A stretch of 64,000 bases of DNA. It comes from Clostridium transplantifaecale (GTDB lineage Bacteria; Bacillota; Clostridia; Lachnospirales; Lachnospiraceae). The DNA lies in the NCBI RefSeq assembly GCF_900626075.1, contig NZ_UYZY01000005.1, positions 186,001 to 250,000 on the forward strand, written 5' to 3'. A program made the translations under genes and the position numbers. Shown piece by piece: positions 16,919-25,552 of the stretch. The first letter of the stretch is position 1; each line of letters opens with the position of its first letter. The notes under the pieces are model-generated. The model saw nothing but the letters and a program-made list of their open reading frames with translations, did not search any database and was not told where the DNA came from.

Positions 16919-17932
16919 ATGTTAAAGAAAAAAATTGTTCCGGGAAACGGCGGAAACCGGTATGTCCCCTATGAAGAAAGAAGCGGAAATGAGTCAATTG
17001 TTTACTTTACCCGTGATTTGTCAGCAGAGGGACTTAAGAAGCTTTACCGGCGCATCAATGCCAATTTGACCGGAAAAATCGGAATCAAGCTTCACACGGG
17101 AGAAAAAAACGGACCCAATATCATACCGAGGCCATGGGTGAAGGCTCTGGTTGATTCTGAAATCCCACGAGGCGCAATTGTGGAGACGAATACTTATTAC
17201 GATGGAGACCGTTATACAACCAAACAGCACCGTGAGATCTTAAAGATTAACGGCTGGACCTTTTGCCCGGTAGATATTATGGACGAAGATGGAACGGTCA
17301 TGCTTCCGGTGATGGGAGGAAAATGGTTTAAGGAAATGTCCATGGGAAAGAACCTTTTAAATTATGATTCCCTGCTTGCGCTGACGCACTTTAAAGGACA
17401 CGTACAGGGCGGCTTTGGCGGCTCCGATAAAAACCTTGGAATCGGGTGCGCAGATGGACAGATTGGAAAAGCAATGATACACACCACACCCGGATCGGCT
17501 GACATGTGGGATATTGGCCAGGAAGAGTTTATGGAGCGCATGACGGAATCCACAAAGGCGGTGACGGACCATTTTGGTAAAAGGATTGCGTACATCAATG
17601 TCCTGCGGAATATGTCGGTATCCTGTGACTGCGAGGGCTGCGCCGCACTTCCCGTAGTGACACCGAACATCGGAATGGTTGCTTCTACGGATATTCTGGC
17701 GGCAGACCAGGCTTCCATTGACTTGGTTTATGCGCTTGACGAGAAGGATCATGCAGACTTGGTAGAGCGGATACAAAGCCGCCATGCTCACCGGCAGCTT
17801 TCCTATATGAAGGAGCTGGGAATGGGAAATGACCGCTATATTCTGATTGATATTGACCATGAAGACAGGCAGATACAGCCGAAGGAAGCAGTCAGCGGCG
17901 TGAAGCCGTTTTGCCGGGAGCAGGGAGTTTAA
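16919..17932 (+). CDS. DUF362 domain protein (cytoplasmic)
   Basis: A 337-residue DUF362 protein without signal peptide, preceded by GAGGAGG. Recognisable family segments are VYFTRDLS, TGKIGIKLHTGE, AIVETNTYY, LTHFKGHVQGGFGGSDKNLGIG and the Cys-rich SVSCDCEGCAALP, with an Asp/Gln pair in ILAADQASIDLVY. In related proteins this domain is often followed by ferredoxin-type clusters; none is present here, although CDCEGC could bind a metal. Function unknown. Unlike the paralogues at 34350 and 57393 it lacks a lipobox, so it acts inside the cell. It ends the ATPase transcription unit. Confidence 0.85.
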   Translation: MLKKKIVPGNGGNRYVPYEERSGNESIVYFTRDLSAEGLKKLYRRINANLTGKIGIKLHTGEKNGPNIIPRPWVKALVDSEIPRGAIVETNTYYDGDRYTTKQHREILKINGWTFCPVDIMDEDGTVMLPVMGGKWFKEMSMGKNLLNYDSLLALTHFKGHVQGGFGGSDKNLGIGCADGQIGKAMIHTTPGSADMWDIGQEEFMERMTESTKAVTDHFGKRIAYINVLRNMSVSCDCEGCAALPVVTPNIGMVASTDILAADQASIDLVYALDEKDHADLVERIQSRHAHRQLSYMKELGMGNDRYILIDIDHEDRQIQPKEAVSGVKPFCREQGV

Positions 17933-18023
17933 AGACGGATAAACTAATTTCATACCTATAAAATGGCTGAGCAGGCAGGTGGATAGGACCTGCTTTGCGG
18001 CTGATTAAACAAGGAGGATAACG

Positions 18024-18257
18024 ATGAGATACAAGATAATTTTAACAACAGTCCAGGATGTATGTGAATTTGTGAAAAAAATGAGCCGGTATCCATTTGA
18101 TATTGACCTTTATTATGGTCATATTGTATTGGATGCAAAGTCCATTATGGGTGTATTAGCCGTGGGGCTGAATAAACAGATGGAATTATGCGTTCATGCC
18201 GACAGGACAACTGTATTTGAGCATGAGATAGGCCAGTATATGTGCCTTTGTGCGTAA
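18024..18257 (+). CDS. HPr-like protein lacking the phospho-histidine
   Basis: A 77-residue protein (AAGGAGG ribosome site) with the HPr signature around the regulatory-serine helix: DLYYGHIVLDAKSIMGVLAVGL. The usual N-terminal active-site loop GIHARPA is replaced by TVQDVCEFVKKM, so no phosphorylatable His is present. It therefore cannot pass phosphate in the sugar PTS; the Ser of DAKSIMG, equivalent to Ser46 of HPr, is kept. A regulatory role resembling Crh is possible but unproven. Confidence 0.75.
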   Translation: MRYKIILTTVQDVCEFVKKMSRYPFDIDLYYGHIVLDAKSIMGVLAVGLNKQMELCVHADRTTVFEHEIGQYMCLCA

Positions 18258-18420
18258 AATGGTGTCAATGGCTATTTTGATTCCGAGAGATAGCGAGGAA
18301 GCACGTTATGAAAATTGCAAGACACGAAACACCGGGAACTACTGCAGGTATATCATGGAGTGTTTTGTAAAAGATTGACGGACAAAAAAATAGAAGAATT
18401 TTAAAGGGAGAACACAAACA

Positions 18421-19125
18421 ATGAAGAAACCATATATTATCTGCCATATGATGGCAGCTATTGATGGAAGAATTGATTGCGGCATGACCGCAAAACTGGA
18501 GGGCGTAGAGGAATACTATGAGGTTCTCAACCAGCTAAATGTACCTACCACCGTCAGTGGAAAAGTGACTGCAAAACTGGAGATGGCAAAACCGGGCGAG
18601 TTCGTTCCACAGAACGGGGAGTCTCTTGGTATGGAGAAGGTATCAAAAAAGAGGGAAGCTGCCGGCTATGAAATCATTGTGGATACCAGGGGTACCTTAC
18701 TTTGGGAGGACGATACGAATCATGAAAAGCCGCTTCTTATCATCACCAGCGAACAGGTCACAAAGGAGTACCTTGCCTATCTGGATTCCTTAGATATTTC
18801 CTGGATTGCCTGCGGCCAGACAAAGATTGATCTGCAAAGAGCGTCTGAGATTTTAGCCGACGTGTTCGGCGTTCAGCGGATGGCCATTGTCGGCGGTGGA
18901 GCTATCAATGCAGGTTTTCTGGATGCGGGACTTCTGGATGAGGTAAGCATCCTGTTTGCACCGGGAATCGATGGACGGGGCGGAATGGCTGCCATATTCG
19001 ATGGACTGCCTATGGACAGGGAGCCGTTTGCTGTGAAACTTGAGAGTGTAACACCTTATGATGATGGTGTTGTATGGCTTCGATATCTGGTAAAATGTAA
19101 CAGTTCAGACGGCGCATCTTCTTGA
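18421..19125 (+). CDS. RibD C-terminal/dihydrofolate-reductase-fold protein
   Basis: A 234-residue protein of the RibD_C family (NADPH-dependent reductases with dihydrofolate-reductase fold, also seen in riboflavin synthesis). PYIICHMMAAIDGRID starts the fold, and RMAIVGGGAINAGFLDAGLLDE is the conserved cofactor segment. GGGAG lies 13 bp upstream of the ATG. The natural C-terminus would be RYLVK-stop: a MITE has inserted in the last codons, adding CNSSDGASS from its own sequence, and the 8-bp target duplication re-creates the original stop 3' of the element. The enzyme core is intact and presumably active. Confidence 0.88.
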   Translation: MKKPYIICHMMAAIDGRIDCGMTAKLEGVEEYYEVLNQLNVPTTVSGKVTAKLEMAKPGEFVPQNGESLGMEKVSKKREAAGYEIIVDTRGTLLWEDDTNHEKPLLIITSEQVTKEYLAYLDSLDISWIACGQTKIDLQRASEILADVFGVQRMAIVGGGAINAGFLDAGLLDEVSILFAPGIDGRGGMAAIFDGLPMDREPFAVKLESVTPYDDGVVWLRYLVKCNSSDGASS

Positions 19126-19246
19126 CCGAAAAAGCCGGTCAAGAAGCATCGGATATCCATCCGATGTGAAAAAAAGTGCAAAAACAGTCTTATAAGCGAG
19201 CTTAACGCCTGTTTTTGTACTTTTTTTCCGCCGTCTGAACTGTTAC
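19097..19246 (-). mobile_element. MITE, copy 1 (150 bp)
   Basis: Begins GTAACAGTTCAGACGGC and ends as its near inverted repeat, ..GTCTGAACTGTTAC. It is flanked by a perfect 8-bp duplication GGTAAAAT (19089-19096 and 19247-19254). Inside are three hairpins: TTCTTGACCG/CGGTCAAGAA, ATCGGAT/ATCCGAT, and a long stem built on GTGCAAAAACAG. No coding capacity. GTAA termini with 8-bp duplications are typical of IS66-family elements, so it is probably an IS66-type MITE. Orientation is inverted relative to copies 2 and 3. Confidence 0.88.
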
Positions 19247-19262
19247 GGTAAAATAGTAAAGT

Positions 19263-19315
19263 TTAGAAAAAGTTTATATTTTTGTTAGTTGTATGTTATT
19301 TTAAGGGTTTATGAT
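19263..19315 (+). promoter_or_regulatory. OmpR-type direct-repeat promoter, site B
   Basis: TTA at 19263, 19274, 19285 and 19296 (11-bp steps), then TATGAT at 19310, 14 bp after the last TTA. It lies upstream of the C45 hydrolase gene at 19695, with a terminator-like hairpin and a hairpin-rich repeat between, so part of the transcript may stop early. Confidence 0.75.
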
Positions 19316-19391
19316 AGCCTCAGTTACCGGAACAGCGGTATAGAAGTCCAATTACATAAACTCATAGCCGTAACAGCGCCTAGCAATGGAA

Positions 19392-19418
19392 GACAGGCTG
19401 AGCAGGGCCTGTCTTTTT
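19392..19418 (+). terminator. Intrinsic terminator
   Basis: GACAGGC pairs with GCCTGTC over an 8-nt loop, followed by five T. It would end a short transcript of about 90 nt started at site B (from near 19322), or reduce read-through to the hydrolase gene. Confidence 0.6.
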
Positions 19419-19419
19419 C

Positions 19420-19545
19420 AATTCATAGGAAATTGCGTCCTATGAATTAAAAAACGCTCCGCGGGGATGCACACGCCGCGCAGCGGTAAATGGTTGCTTC
19501 AGCAACCGCGCGGCAGCGCGAGAGTTCCGATCGCGGAACTCTTTA
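19420..19545. repeat. Hairpin-rich intergenic repeat
   Basis: Consecutive inverted repeats: AATTCATAGGA/TCCTATGAATT, GGTTGCTTCAGCAACC, a CGCG-rich stem, and GAGTTCC/GGAACTC. Base composition is much more GC-rich than the surrounding intergenic DNA. It resembles dispersed hairpin repeats that I recall from related Lachnospiraceae, but only one copy lies in this window. Confidence 0.5.
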
Positions 19546-19621
19546 TGATACAGGAAAGGATATGAGTTATCAGTAATTGGATAAAAAATGCTTTTATATA
19601 TAGTAAAAAAGCATAGATAAG

Positions 19622-19666
19622 TATTTAATATAGGTATTTGATATTATACAAATATGGTATTACAAT
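19622..19666 (+). promoter_or_regulatory. LysR-type promoter motif, copy B (C45 hydrolase)
   Basis: AATATAGGTATTTG overlapping TTGATA (19638-19643), 17-bp spacer, TACAAT (19661-19666). The ribosome site AAAGGAGAG and the ATG of the hydrolase follow within 30 bp. Confidence 0.75.
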
Positions 19667-19694
19667 AAGTGTATCGAAAGGAGAGAATCACAAA

Positions 19695-20876
19695 ATGAAA
19701 AAGAAGAGAAGCGTAGTATTACTGATATCCGCATTGACAGCGGCTGCTTTGAGCACAGGGTGCGGAGGAACAGGGACTGTACAGGCAGAGACAATACCGG
19801 CAAGTACGGCGCGTGTGGAGTCTGCCGATTCACTGACAGCACCAGTCGGAGATGCAAATACTGATGTTATTACACCGGGGACAGAGATCAGGCAGCTGGA
19901 AAATGGATTATCAGCAGTGAACTATGAAGGGGATTACTGGTTTAGCCAGTTTCTTGAGCAGGGGGGCGCTTCCTCGGATTCAGATGTGATTGGGTTTATA
20001 ACCGGTCGGCTGCAGCTGGGGTCTGCTGATATCGGTTTTGGCACAGAAGGGTTTGGCTGCAGTACGCTGGCAGTAAAGAACCCGGAGGGGGAAGCCCTCT
20101 TTGGCAGGAATTTTGACTGGCAGAACTGTGAGGCCATGATTGTTAAGTCTGCGCCTTCTGATGGATATGCCTCCCTATCAACCGTGAACATGGACTTTAT
20201 CCGGACCGGATATGGAGAGTCCCCCTCACCTGCGTTCGGCGGAAAGTCTGGCGCGGGACTTTCAGAGCTTCCCGATGAAATCCGTACATTAATTGCTTTA
20301 TATGCCCCTCTCGACGGCATGAACGAAAAAGGACTGGCCGTATCCGTTAATATGATTCAGGATTCCGCAGTGATTAGTCAGGATACGGGAAAGCCCGATA
20401 TTACAACGACCACTGCAATCCGGATGCTGTTAGACCGGGCGGCCGATGTGGAGGAGGCCCTGGCTATGCTCCGGCAGTATGATATGCACTCCTCCATGGG
20501 GATGATGGTACATTTTGCGCTGGCGGACCGAAGCGGCAGGAGTGTCGTGGTTGAATATGTGAACAATGAAATGGTGGTTACAGATACACCGGCCGTGACG
20601 AATTTCTATTTGGCGCCCGGTGAAAAACAGGGGATTGGCACCTCGCAGTCCCATACAAGGTATGAAATATTAATGAAACGGCTGACGGAGACGAATACCA
20701 TGGGCATGGACGAAGTCCGTGACGCTTTAGACAGTGTCAGCAAGGATAATTTTGGGGAGTTTGAGTCAACAGAGTGGAGTATCGTGTTTAATTTAGAGCA
20801 GGGAGAAGCGCGGTATTATCATAGAGAAAATTATGAAAACAGCTATTTATTTCAAGTAAACGAACAGGCCGGATAA
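19695..20876 (+). CDS. Linear amide C-N hydrolase / C45-type acyltransferase lipoprotein (copy 1)
   Basis: The start at 19695 has AAAGGAG upstream and gives lipobox LSTGC; the frame from 19638 is rejected because it starts within the promoter. After a linker the domain shows the Ntn-type core of choloylglycine hydrolase and C45 relatives: GFGCSTLAVKN (putative nucleophile Cys), LFGRNFDWQNCEAM (Arg, Asp), YAPLDGMNEKGLAVS, VVEYVNNEM and LAPGEKQGIGTSQSHTRYE. These enzymes cut or form amide bonds of fatty-acid or aryl amides. In classical members the Cys becomes N-terminal by processing; here it is internal, so activity needs testing. It is exported and lipid-anchored. A paralogue with a membrane helix instead is at 29346. 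A PaaK-like gene follows 21 bp downstream. Confidence 0.85.
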   Translation: MKKKRSVVLLISALTAAALSTGCGGTGTVQAETIPASTARVESADSLTAPVGDANTDVITPGTEIRQLENGLSAVNYEGDYWFSQFLEQGGASSDSDVIGFITGRLQLGSADIGFGTEGFGCSTLAVKNPEGEALFGRNFDWQNCEAMIVKSAPSDGYASLSTVNMDFIRTGYGESPSPAFGGKSGAGLSELPDEIRTLIALYAPLDGMNEKGLAVSVNMIQDSAVISQDTGKPDITTTTAIRMLLDRAADVEEALAMLRQYDMHSSMGMMVHFALADRSGRSVVVEYVNNEMVVTDTPAVTNFYLAPGEKQGIGTSQSHTRYEILMKRLTETNTMGMDEVRDALDSVSKDNFGEFESTEWSIVFNLEQGEARYYHRENYENSYLFQVNEQAG

Positions 20877-20897
20877 TGGTGGAACGAGGAGGTTACC

Positions 20898-22241
20898 ATG
20901 AATTATTTAAATTTATTATGGAATTTGTACCAGTTAAAGAGGAACGCAGGAAGAGGCAGGGAGGACATAAAGAGGGTCCGGGAGAAGAAACTGAGGAAAC
21001 TGCTGGCTTATGCCTATGACAATTCCGCTTATTACCACAGGGTCTTTGAAGAAGCGGGTATTACGGGCAATCAGATTTCCACCATGCCCCTGTCAGCTTT
21101 TCCGGTGCTGGATAAACAGCTTCTGATGGAACATTTTGATGAGTTGGTTACGGTGCCGGATTTAAAGCAGGAGGAGCTGCGCCGGTTTGATGAACAGGAA
21201 TCCACCGACCAGAAACGGTTTAAGGATTCATACCATGTGGTACACTCCTCGGGCAGTACCGGGACCCCCGGATATTTTGTCTATGATGAGACGGCGTGGA
21301 GCCAGATGCTGCTTGGAATTATCCGGGCCGCGCTGTGGGATATGTCCATGCCTCAGATTTTAAAGCTGCTGCATCATGGACCGCGTATTGTATACATTGC
21401 GGCTACGGATGGCAGGTACGGCGGGGCCATGGCGGTCAGCGACGGCATAGAAGGTGTCCGCGCCGACCAGCTCTTCCTGGATGTGAAGACGCCGCTTGCG
21501 GAATGGGTTCGCCAGATTAAGGAGTTTGGGCCCAACATGGTGGTCGGTTACCCTTCCGCTGTTAAAATCCTGGGCGAGCTTGTAGAAAACGGGGATGTGG
21601 AACTGGATGTATTCCGGGTGGTATCCTGCGGGGAACCTCTTGGAGCCAGCCTTCGAAGCTATCTGGAGGAGACCTTTGAATCTGATGTGGTGAATATCTA
21701 CGGAGCCAGTGAGTCCCTGGCGCTGGGTGTGGAGACCAGCCACGAGGAAGGGATGTATCTGTTTGATGATTTAAACTATATCGAGGTGGAGAATGGGGAA
21801 ATGTATCTGACCTGCCTTTATAATTATGTCCAGCCCCTCATCCGTTATCGGATTTCCGATAAGCTGGTACTGGCGGAGCCGGACAAAGACAGCTCTTATC
21901 CCTTCACGCGTGCCGGCAACATCATGGGCCGCAATGAGGACTTAATGTGGTTTGAGGATGGCCGCGGCGCCAGGGATTTCCTTCACCCGCTTGTGGTAGA
22001 AGGCTTTTGCCTGGAGGGACTTCTGGATTACCAGTTCCGGCAGCTGGATGAACAATCCTTTGAGATGCTGGCGGAAGTATCGGACCGGAAGCGGATCCAG
22101 GAAATCCAGTCGGAAATGATCAGGGAGATGAGGCAGATTTTAAAAGAAAAGCACCTGGAGTATGTAGACTTTTTCATCCGCTTTGTGGAAGAAATCCGTC
22201 CCGACTCAAGGACGGGTAAGAAACCGCTGATTGTGGCATAA
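20898..22241 (+). CDS. Adenylate-forming enzyme, PaaK / F390-synthetase-like
   Basis: A 447-residue ANL-superfamily enzyme like phenylacetate-CoA ligase, but without homologues of its pathway nearby. Motifs: VVHSSGSTGTPGYF (ATP phosphate loop, about residue 117), VNIYGASESLA (adenine-binding), and LIRYRISDKLVL (hinge Asp). It would activate a carboxylate as an acyl-adenylate and pass it to CoA or another acceptor in the cytoplasm. The gene follows the C45 hydrolase by 21 bp and precedes an ABC ATPase by 16 bp, so all four genes appear to form one operon. The acceptor is unknown; a role in making or modifying an exported acyl compound is inference. Confidence 0.85.
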   Translation: MNYLNLLWNLYQLKRNAGRGREDIKRVREKKLRKLLAYAYDNSAYYHRVFEEAGITGNQISTMPLSAFPVLDKQLLMEHFDELVTVPDLKQEELRRFDEQESTDQKRFKDSYHVVHSSGSTGTPGYFVYDETAWSQMLLGIIRAALWDMSMPQILKLLHHGPRIVYIAATDGRYGGAMAVSDGIEGVRADQLFLDVKTPLAEWVRQIKEFGPNMVVGYPSAVKILGELVENGDVELDVFRVVSCGEPLGASLRSYLEETFESDVVNIYGASESLALGVETSHEEGMYLFDDLNYIEVENGEMYLTCLYNYVQPLIRYRISDKLVLAEPDKDSSYPFTRAGNIMGRNEDLMWFEDGRGARDFLHPLVVEGFCLEGLLDYQFRQLDEQSFEMLAEVSDRKRIQEIQSEMIREMRQILKEKHLEYVDFFIRFVEEIRPDSRTGKKPLIVA

Positions 22242-22257
22242 GCCGCAGTAAGGGATC

Positions 22258-23034
22258 ATGGAGGAGAACCGCTTGAAAGAAATATTATTATCAGCAAAAG
22301 ATATCAGTAAGTCATTTGCGAAGGCAGCAGAAACGCCTCCTGTGCTGGACCATGTGACGGTAGACATATACAAAAACGATTTTACCATTATCATGGGGCC
22401 GTCGGGTGCAGGTAAATCCACCTTATTATATGCACTCAGTGGAATGGACCGGGTTTCTTCCGGCAAGGTGGTTTATCAGGGAAAGGTAATCAGCCGCTTT
22501 AAAGAGAAACAGATGGCGGAAATCCGTTCCCATGAATTTGGTTTTGTATTCCAGCAGACCCATCTTGTGAGCAATCTCACTCTTTATGAAAATGTGGCGG
22601 TCGCGGGCTATTTGAGAAAGGACCGGCCGGCAGAGGAAACAGAGCGCCGGGTGGAGGCCCTGCTGGAACAGATGAATGTGAACGGGGCAAAAAACCGTAT
22701 GCCGTCGGAGGTATCAGGCGGGGAGGCGCAGAGAGCTGCCATAGCCAGGGCCATGATCCACGAACCGGGAATTGTATTTGCGGACGAACCCACCGGCGCG
22801 CTGAACCGGCAGAATACCGGAGAAGTGCTGAACCTGCTGACGTCCCTCAACAGGGAGGGACAGAGCATCCTGATGGTCACCCATGATTTGCGCGCCGCAA
22901 TCCGGGGAACGAGGCTTCTCTACTTAGAGGATGGAAAAATCTTAGATGAACTGGAGCTGCCGGTTTATCATCCGGATGATGAGAGGGAAAGGGAGGCCGC
23001 TGTGAATGAATGGCTTGCCTCGTTCCAGTGGTAG
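22258..23034 (+). CDS. ABC transporter ATP-binding protein (LolD/MacB type)
   Basis: A 258-residue ATPase: Walker A GPSGAGKSTLL, Q-loop VFQQTHLVS, signature VSGGEAQRAAIARAM, Walker B IVFADEPTGALN and H-loop VTHD. These are diagnostic of the MacB/LolD class, which works with FtsX-like permeases to move lipids, peptides or lipoproteins outward. The start may be ATG 22258 or TTG 22273, which has GGAGG upstream. It overlaps no gene but ends 7 bp before the permease, with which it certainly pairs. Confidence 0.93.
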   Translation: MEENRLKEILLSAKDISKSFAKAAETPPVLDHVTVDIYKNDFTIIMGPSGAGKSTLLYALSGMDRVSSGKVVYQGKVISRFKEKQMAEIRSHEFGFVFQQTHLVSNLTLYENVAVAGYLRKDRPAEETERRVEALLEQMNVNGAKNRMPSEVSGGEAQRAAIARAMIHEPGIVFADEPTGALNRQNTGEVLNLLTSLNREGQSILMVTHDLRAAIRGTRLLYLEDGKILDELELPVYHPDDEREREAAVNEWLASFQW

Positions 23035-23041
23035 GGGAGGC

Positions 23042-25405
23042 ATGATGGCAATGAAGGAGTATAAAACGTTATTAAAAGCGGATTTTAAACGCCATAAAGG
23101 CAGCCTGACCGGTGTGTTTCTCCTAATTCTGCTGGCCGCAGCCGCTCTGGGTACCGTCCTCACCGTAGGGATCAGTTCCGGAAGATATGTGAATGGAGAG
23201 ATGGGCCGCGCAGGGTTTGGAGCATTGACGGCATGGGTTTCCAATGTTTCTGATATGGAATCCCTCACCGGGAGCATCGAAAATCTGGAGGATGTGGGAC
23301 GGGTGGATACCCAGAACCTTATTTTTTCCGATTATGCGGTCAATGACCAGGAATCCGACAGTGAAGGCCAGCTGCTTCCCTACTCCCGGGAACAGGCCCG
23401 TTATAAATTTTTTACGGATGATTTTTCTTCTTATCAGGAAGGGACACCGGAACTATTACCCGGAGAGGTCTACGTTTCCCCGTCCATGGTCTCCATGTTT
23501 GGTCTGCAGGCCGGCGATAAGATAAGCTTTCCTATTGCCAGGGCCGGGCGGGATCTGGTTCTCACGGTAAAAGGATTCTATGAAGATCCGTTTATGGGCA
23601 GTTCCATGATCGGCATGAAAGGTTTCCTGATCAGTGAAGACGATTATACGGCTGCGCAGCAGATCATTCGGGATTCCGGTATTGACGCGCTTGCCAGGAG
23701 CGGTGCAATGCTGCATATTTTCCAGAAAGAAGGAAGCAGTGCGGCGGTTTCTGAATTAAACAGTCTGCTCAATGAAAACACCAGCCTGCCTCAGTATACA
23801 GAGTTTGTACACAGCGCAGGTTCCATTGCCGGCTTTATGCTGGTGCTGCAAAATGCATTCAGCGGCCTGCTTATTGCTTTTGTGATCGTACTGCTTTTTG
23901 TTGTTATGGTGGTCCTCGGCCACAGCATCAGCAGCGCGGTAGAAGCCGATTATGTGAATATGGGGATCTTAAAGACCATTGGATTTACCGGCAGCGGACT
24001 GCGCCGAATCCAGATGATTCAGTATTTATGTGTGATTCTGGCGGGGATGCTAATTGGCGGAATACTAACGCTGCCATTAAGCCGGTTTGTGAGCAGCGCC
24101 ACATTGACGACCACGGGAATCCGGATACCGGAAGGAATGCCCATTGGTCCCTGCCTCCTGGCTTTTGTGGGTATCATACTGATCCTTGCCGGCTTTATTG
24201 CTCTCAAATCCGGAAAAATAGGTGAAGTTGCACCGATGAAGGCAATCCGGGGCGAGGTTTTAAATGATCATGGAGGCGCCGGAACATTTGCAGCGATCCG
24301 TGGGAAGCAGTTGGAACTGAGCCTGGCCCTGCGCCAGCTGGCAGCGGGAAAGAGCCGGTATGTCGGCGCCTGCCTCGTAGCGCTTCTTCTGGTATTCTTT
24401 GCTTCCATGATCGGGCGTATGGATTCATGGCTTGGGGCGGATGGAAAAGGAATGATGGAGGCGTTTAATCCGGCCGACCATGATATCGGTGTACAGATTT
24501 TTGGAGTCAATTCCTCTGAAGAGGCCGAACAGACAATCCTTTCCTATACGGATATTACAGACCGTTACCTGCTGGCTATGCCGGGGGTATCCGTGAATGG
24601 AATTGACTACACGGCAAATGTAATCTCCGATCCGGAGCGGTTCCATATGATAGAAGGAAGAACCAGCAGGGCGAATGATGAAATTGTTTTGACAGAATTT
24701 GTGGCCTCTGATTTAGGTGTCTCGGTCGGTGATACGGTTACGGTCCAGGCCGATATGGGGAGCGGGGTATATACCGTTTCGGGAATCTATACCTGTGCCA
24801 ATGATATGGGTGCGAATGTGGGGCTCAGCCGTGAGGGATACTTAAAAATTGGCCAGGATAGTGAGGAACTTTGGTGCCACCATTATTTTCTTGCTGACCC
24901 ATCACAAAAAACAGCCGTTACGGAAGCACTCCAGGAAACATATGGAGGAGATGTTCATGTGCATGAGAATACCTGGCCCGGACTGTTTGGCATCATTTCC
25001 GCTATGCAGGCATTGATGGTATTCCAATACGGCATGGTGATTGTATTTATCCTGATTGTTACAGCCATGACCGGAAGCAAGATTCTTAACGCTGAAAAAC
25101 GGGATATCGGGATTTTTAAGGCCCTTGGATTTACCAGCGGACAGCTGCGGACATCATTTGCCCTGCGGTTTGGTCTGGCGGCTGTTCCCGGTGCGGTGAT
25201 TGGTACCGGACTGGCTGCGGTGCTGACGGATCCATTGGTTTCCACAGTCATGAAAATGGCAGGTATCAGTAATTTTGCTTCCGCTGCCACCATAGGAAAT
25301 ACGTTGTTTCCGGCTGCTTCTGTTATCCTGTTATTTATGAGCTTTGCCTACGTTGCGTCATGGAAGATAAAAAATGTAGATCTGGCTGTATTGATTACGG
25401 AGTAA
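23042..25405 (+). CDS. ABC transporter permease with two FtsX domains
   Basis: About 788 residues: an N-terminal membrane helix, a large extracellular domain, three helices near residues 275-395 (first FtsX domain, with MGILKTIGFTGSGLRRIQM), a central helix near 440, a second extracellular domain, and three final helices with DIGIFKALGFTSGQLRTSF. This duplicated architecture is that of MacB/YtrF/BceB-like exporters and detoxifiers. GGGGAGG is close to ATG 23042; 23045 gives better spacing. It pairs with the ATPase directly upstream. It could export a product of the PaaK-like enzyme or extrude an antimicrobial; the sequence does not decide. Confidence 0.9.
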   Translation: MMAMKEYKTLLKADFKRHKGSLTGVFLLILLAAAALGTVLTVGISSGRYVNGEMGRAGFGALTAWVSNVSDMESLTGSIENLEDVGRVDTQNLIFSDYAVNDQESDSEGQLLPYSREQARYKFFTDDFSSYQEGTPELLPGEVYVSPSMVSMFGLQAGDKISFPIARAGRDLVLTVKGFYEDPFMGSSMIGMKGFLISEDDYTAAQQIIRDSGIDALARSGAMLHIFQKEGSSAAVSELNSLLNENTSLPQYTEFVHSAGSIAGFMLVLQNAFSGLLIAFVIVLLFVVMVVLGHSISSAVEADYVNMGILKTIGFTGSGLRRIQMIQYLCVILAGMLIGGILTLPLSRFVSSATLTTTGIRIPEGMPIGPCLLAFVGIILILAGFIALKSGKIGEVAPMKAIRGEVLNDHGGAGTFAAIRGKQLELSLALRQLAAGKSRYVGACLVALLLVFFASMIGRMDSWLGADGKGMMEAFNPADHDIGVQIFGVNSSEEAEQTILSYTDITDRYLLAMPGVSVNGIDYTANVISDPERFHMIEGRTSRANDEIVLTEFVASDLGVSVGDTVTVQADMGSGVYTVSGIYTCANDMGANVGLSREGYLKIGQDSEELWCHHYFLADPSQKTAVTEALQETYGGDVHVHENTWPGLFGIISAMQALMVFQYGMVIVFILIVTAMTGSKILNAEKRDIGIFKALGFTSGQLRTSFALRFGLAAVPGAVIGTGLAAVLTDPLVSTVMKMAGISNFASAATIGNTLFPAASVILLFMSFAYVASWKIKNVDLAVLITE

Positions 25406-25440
25406 GGATTTATGCATGCCTAAAAGGTATAAATATGTAT

Positions 25441-25482
25441 GTAATATAAGTATTTGCTGTATTTAATGCGTGGTACTATAAT
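25441..25482 (+). promoter_or_regulatory. LysR-type promoter motif, copy C
   Basis: TAATATAAGTATTTG overlapping the -35 TTGCTG (25454-25459, the least conserved of the seven), 17-bp spacer, TATAAT (25477-25482). It drives the cyclophilin-like lipoprotein gene at 25553. Confidence 0.7.
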
Positions 25483-25552
25483 GATAGAGAAGATATAACT
25501 TGCATAATTAATTTCGGATGTGCCTGGTGAAAGGTACAGGAAAGGATGATAT

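Noticed and set aside
18260..18379. 39-codon frame between the HPr-like and RibD_C-type genes
   Set aside because: No ribosome site, no recognisable similarity; likely chance.
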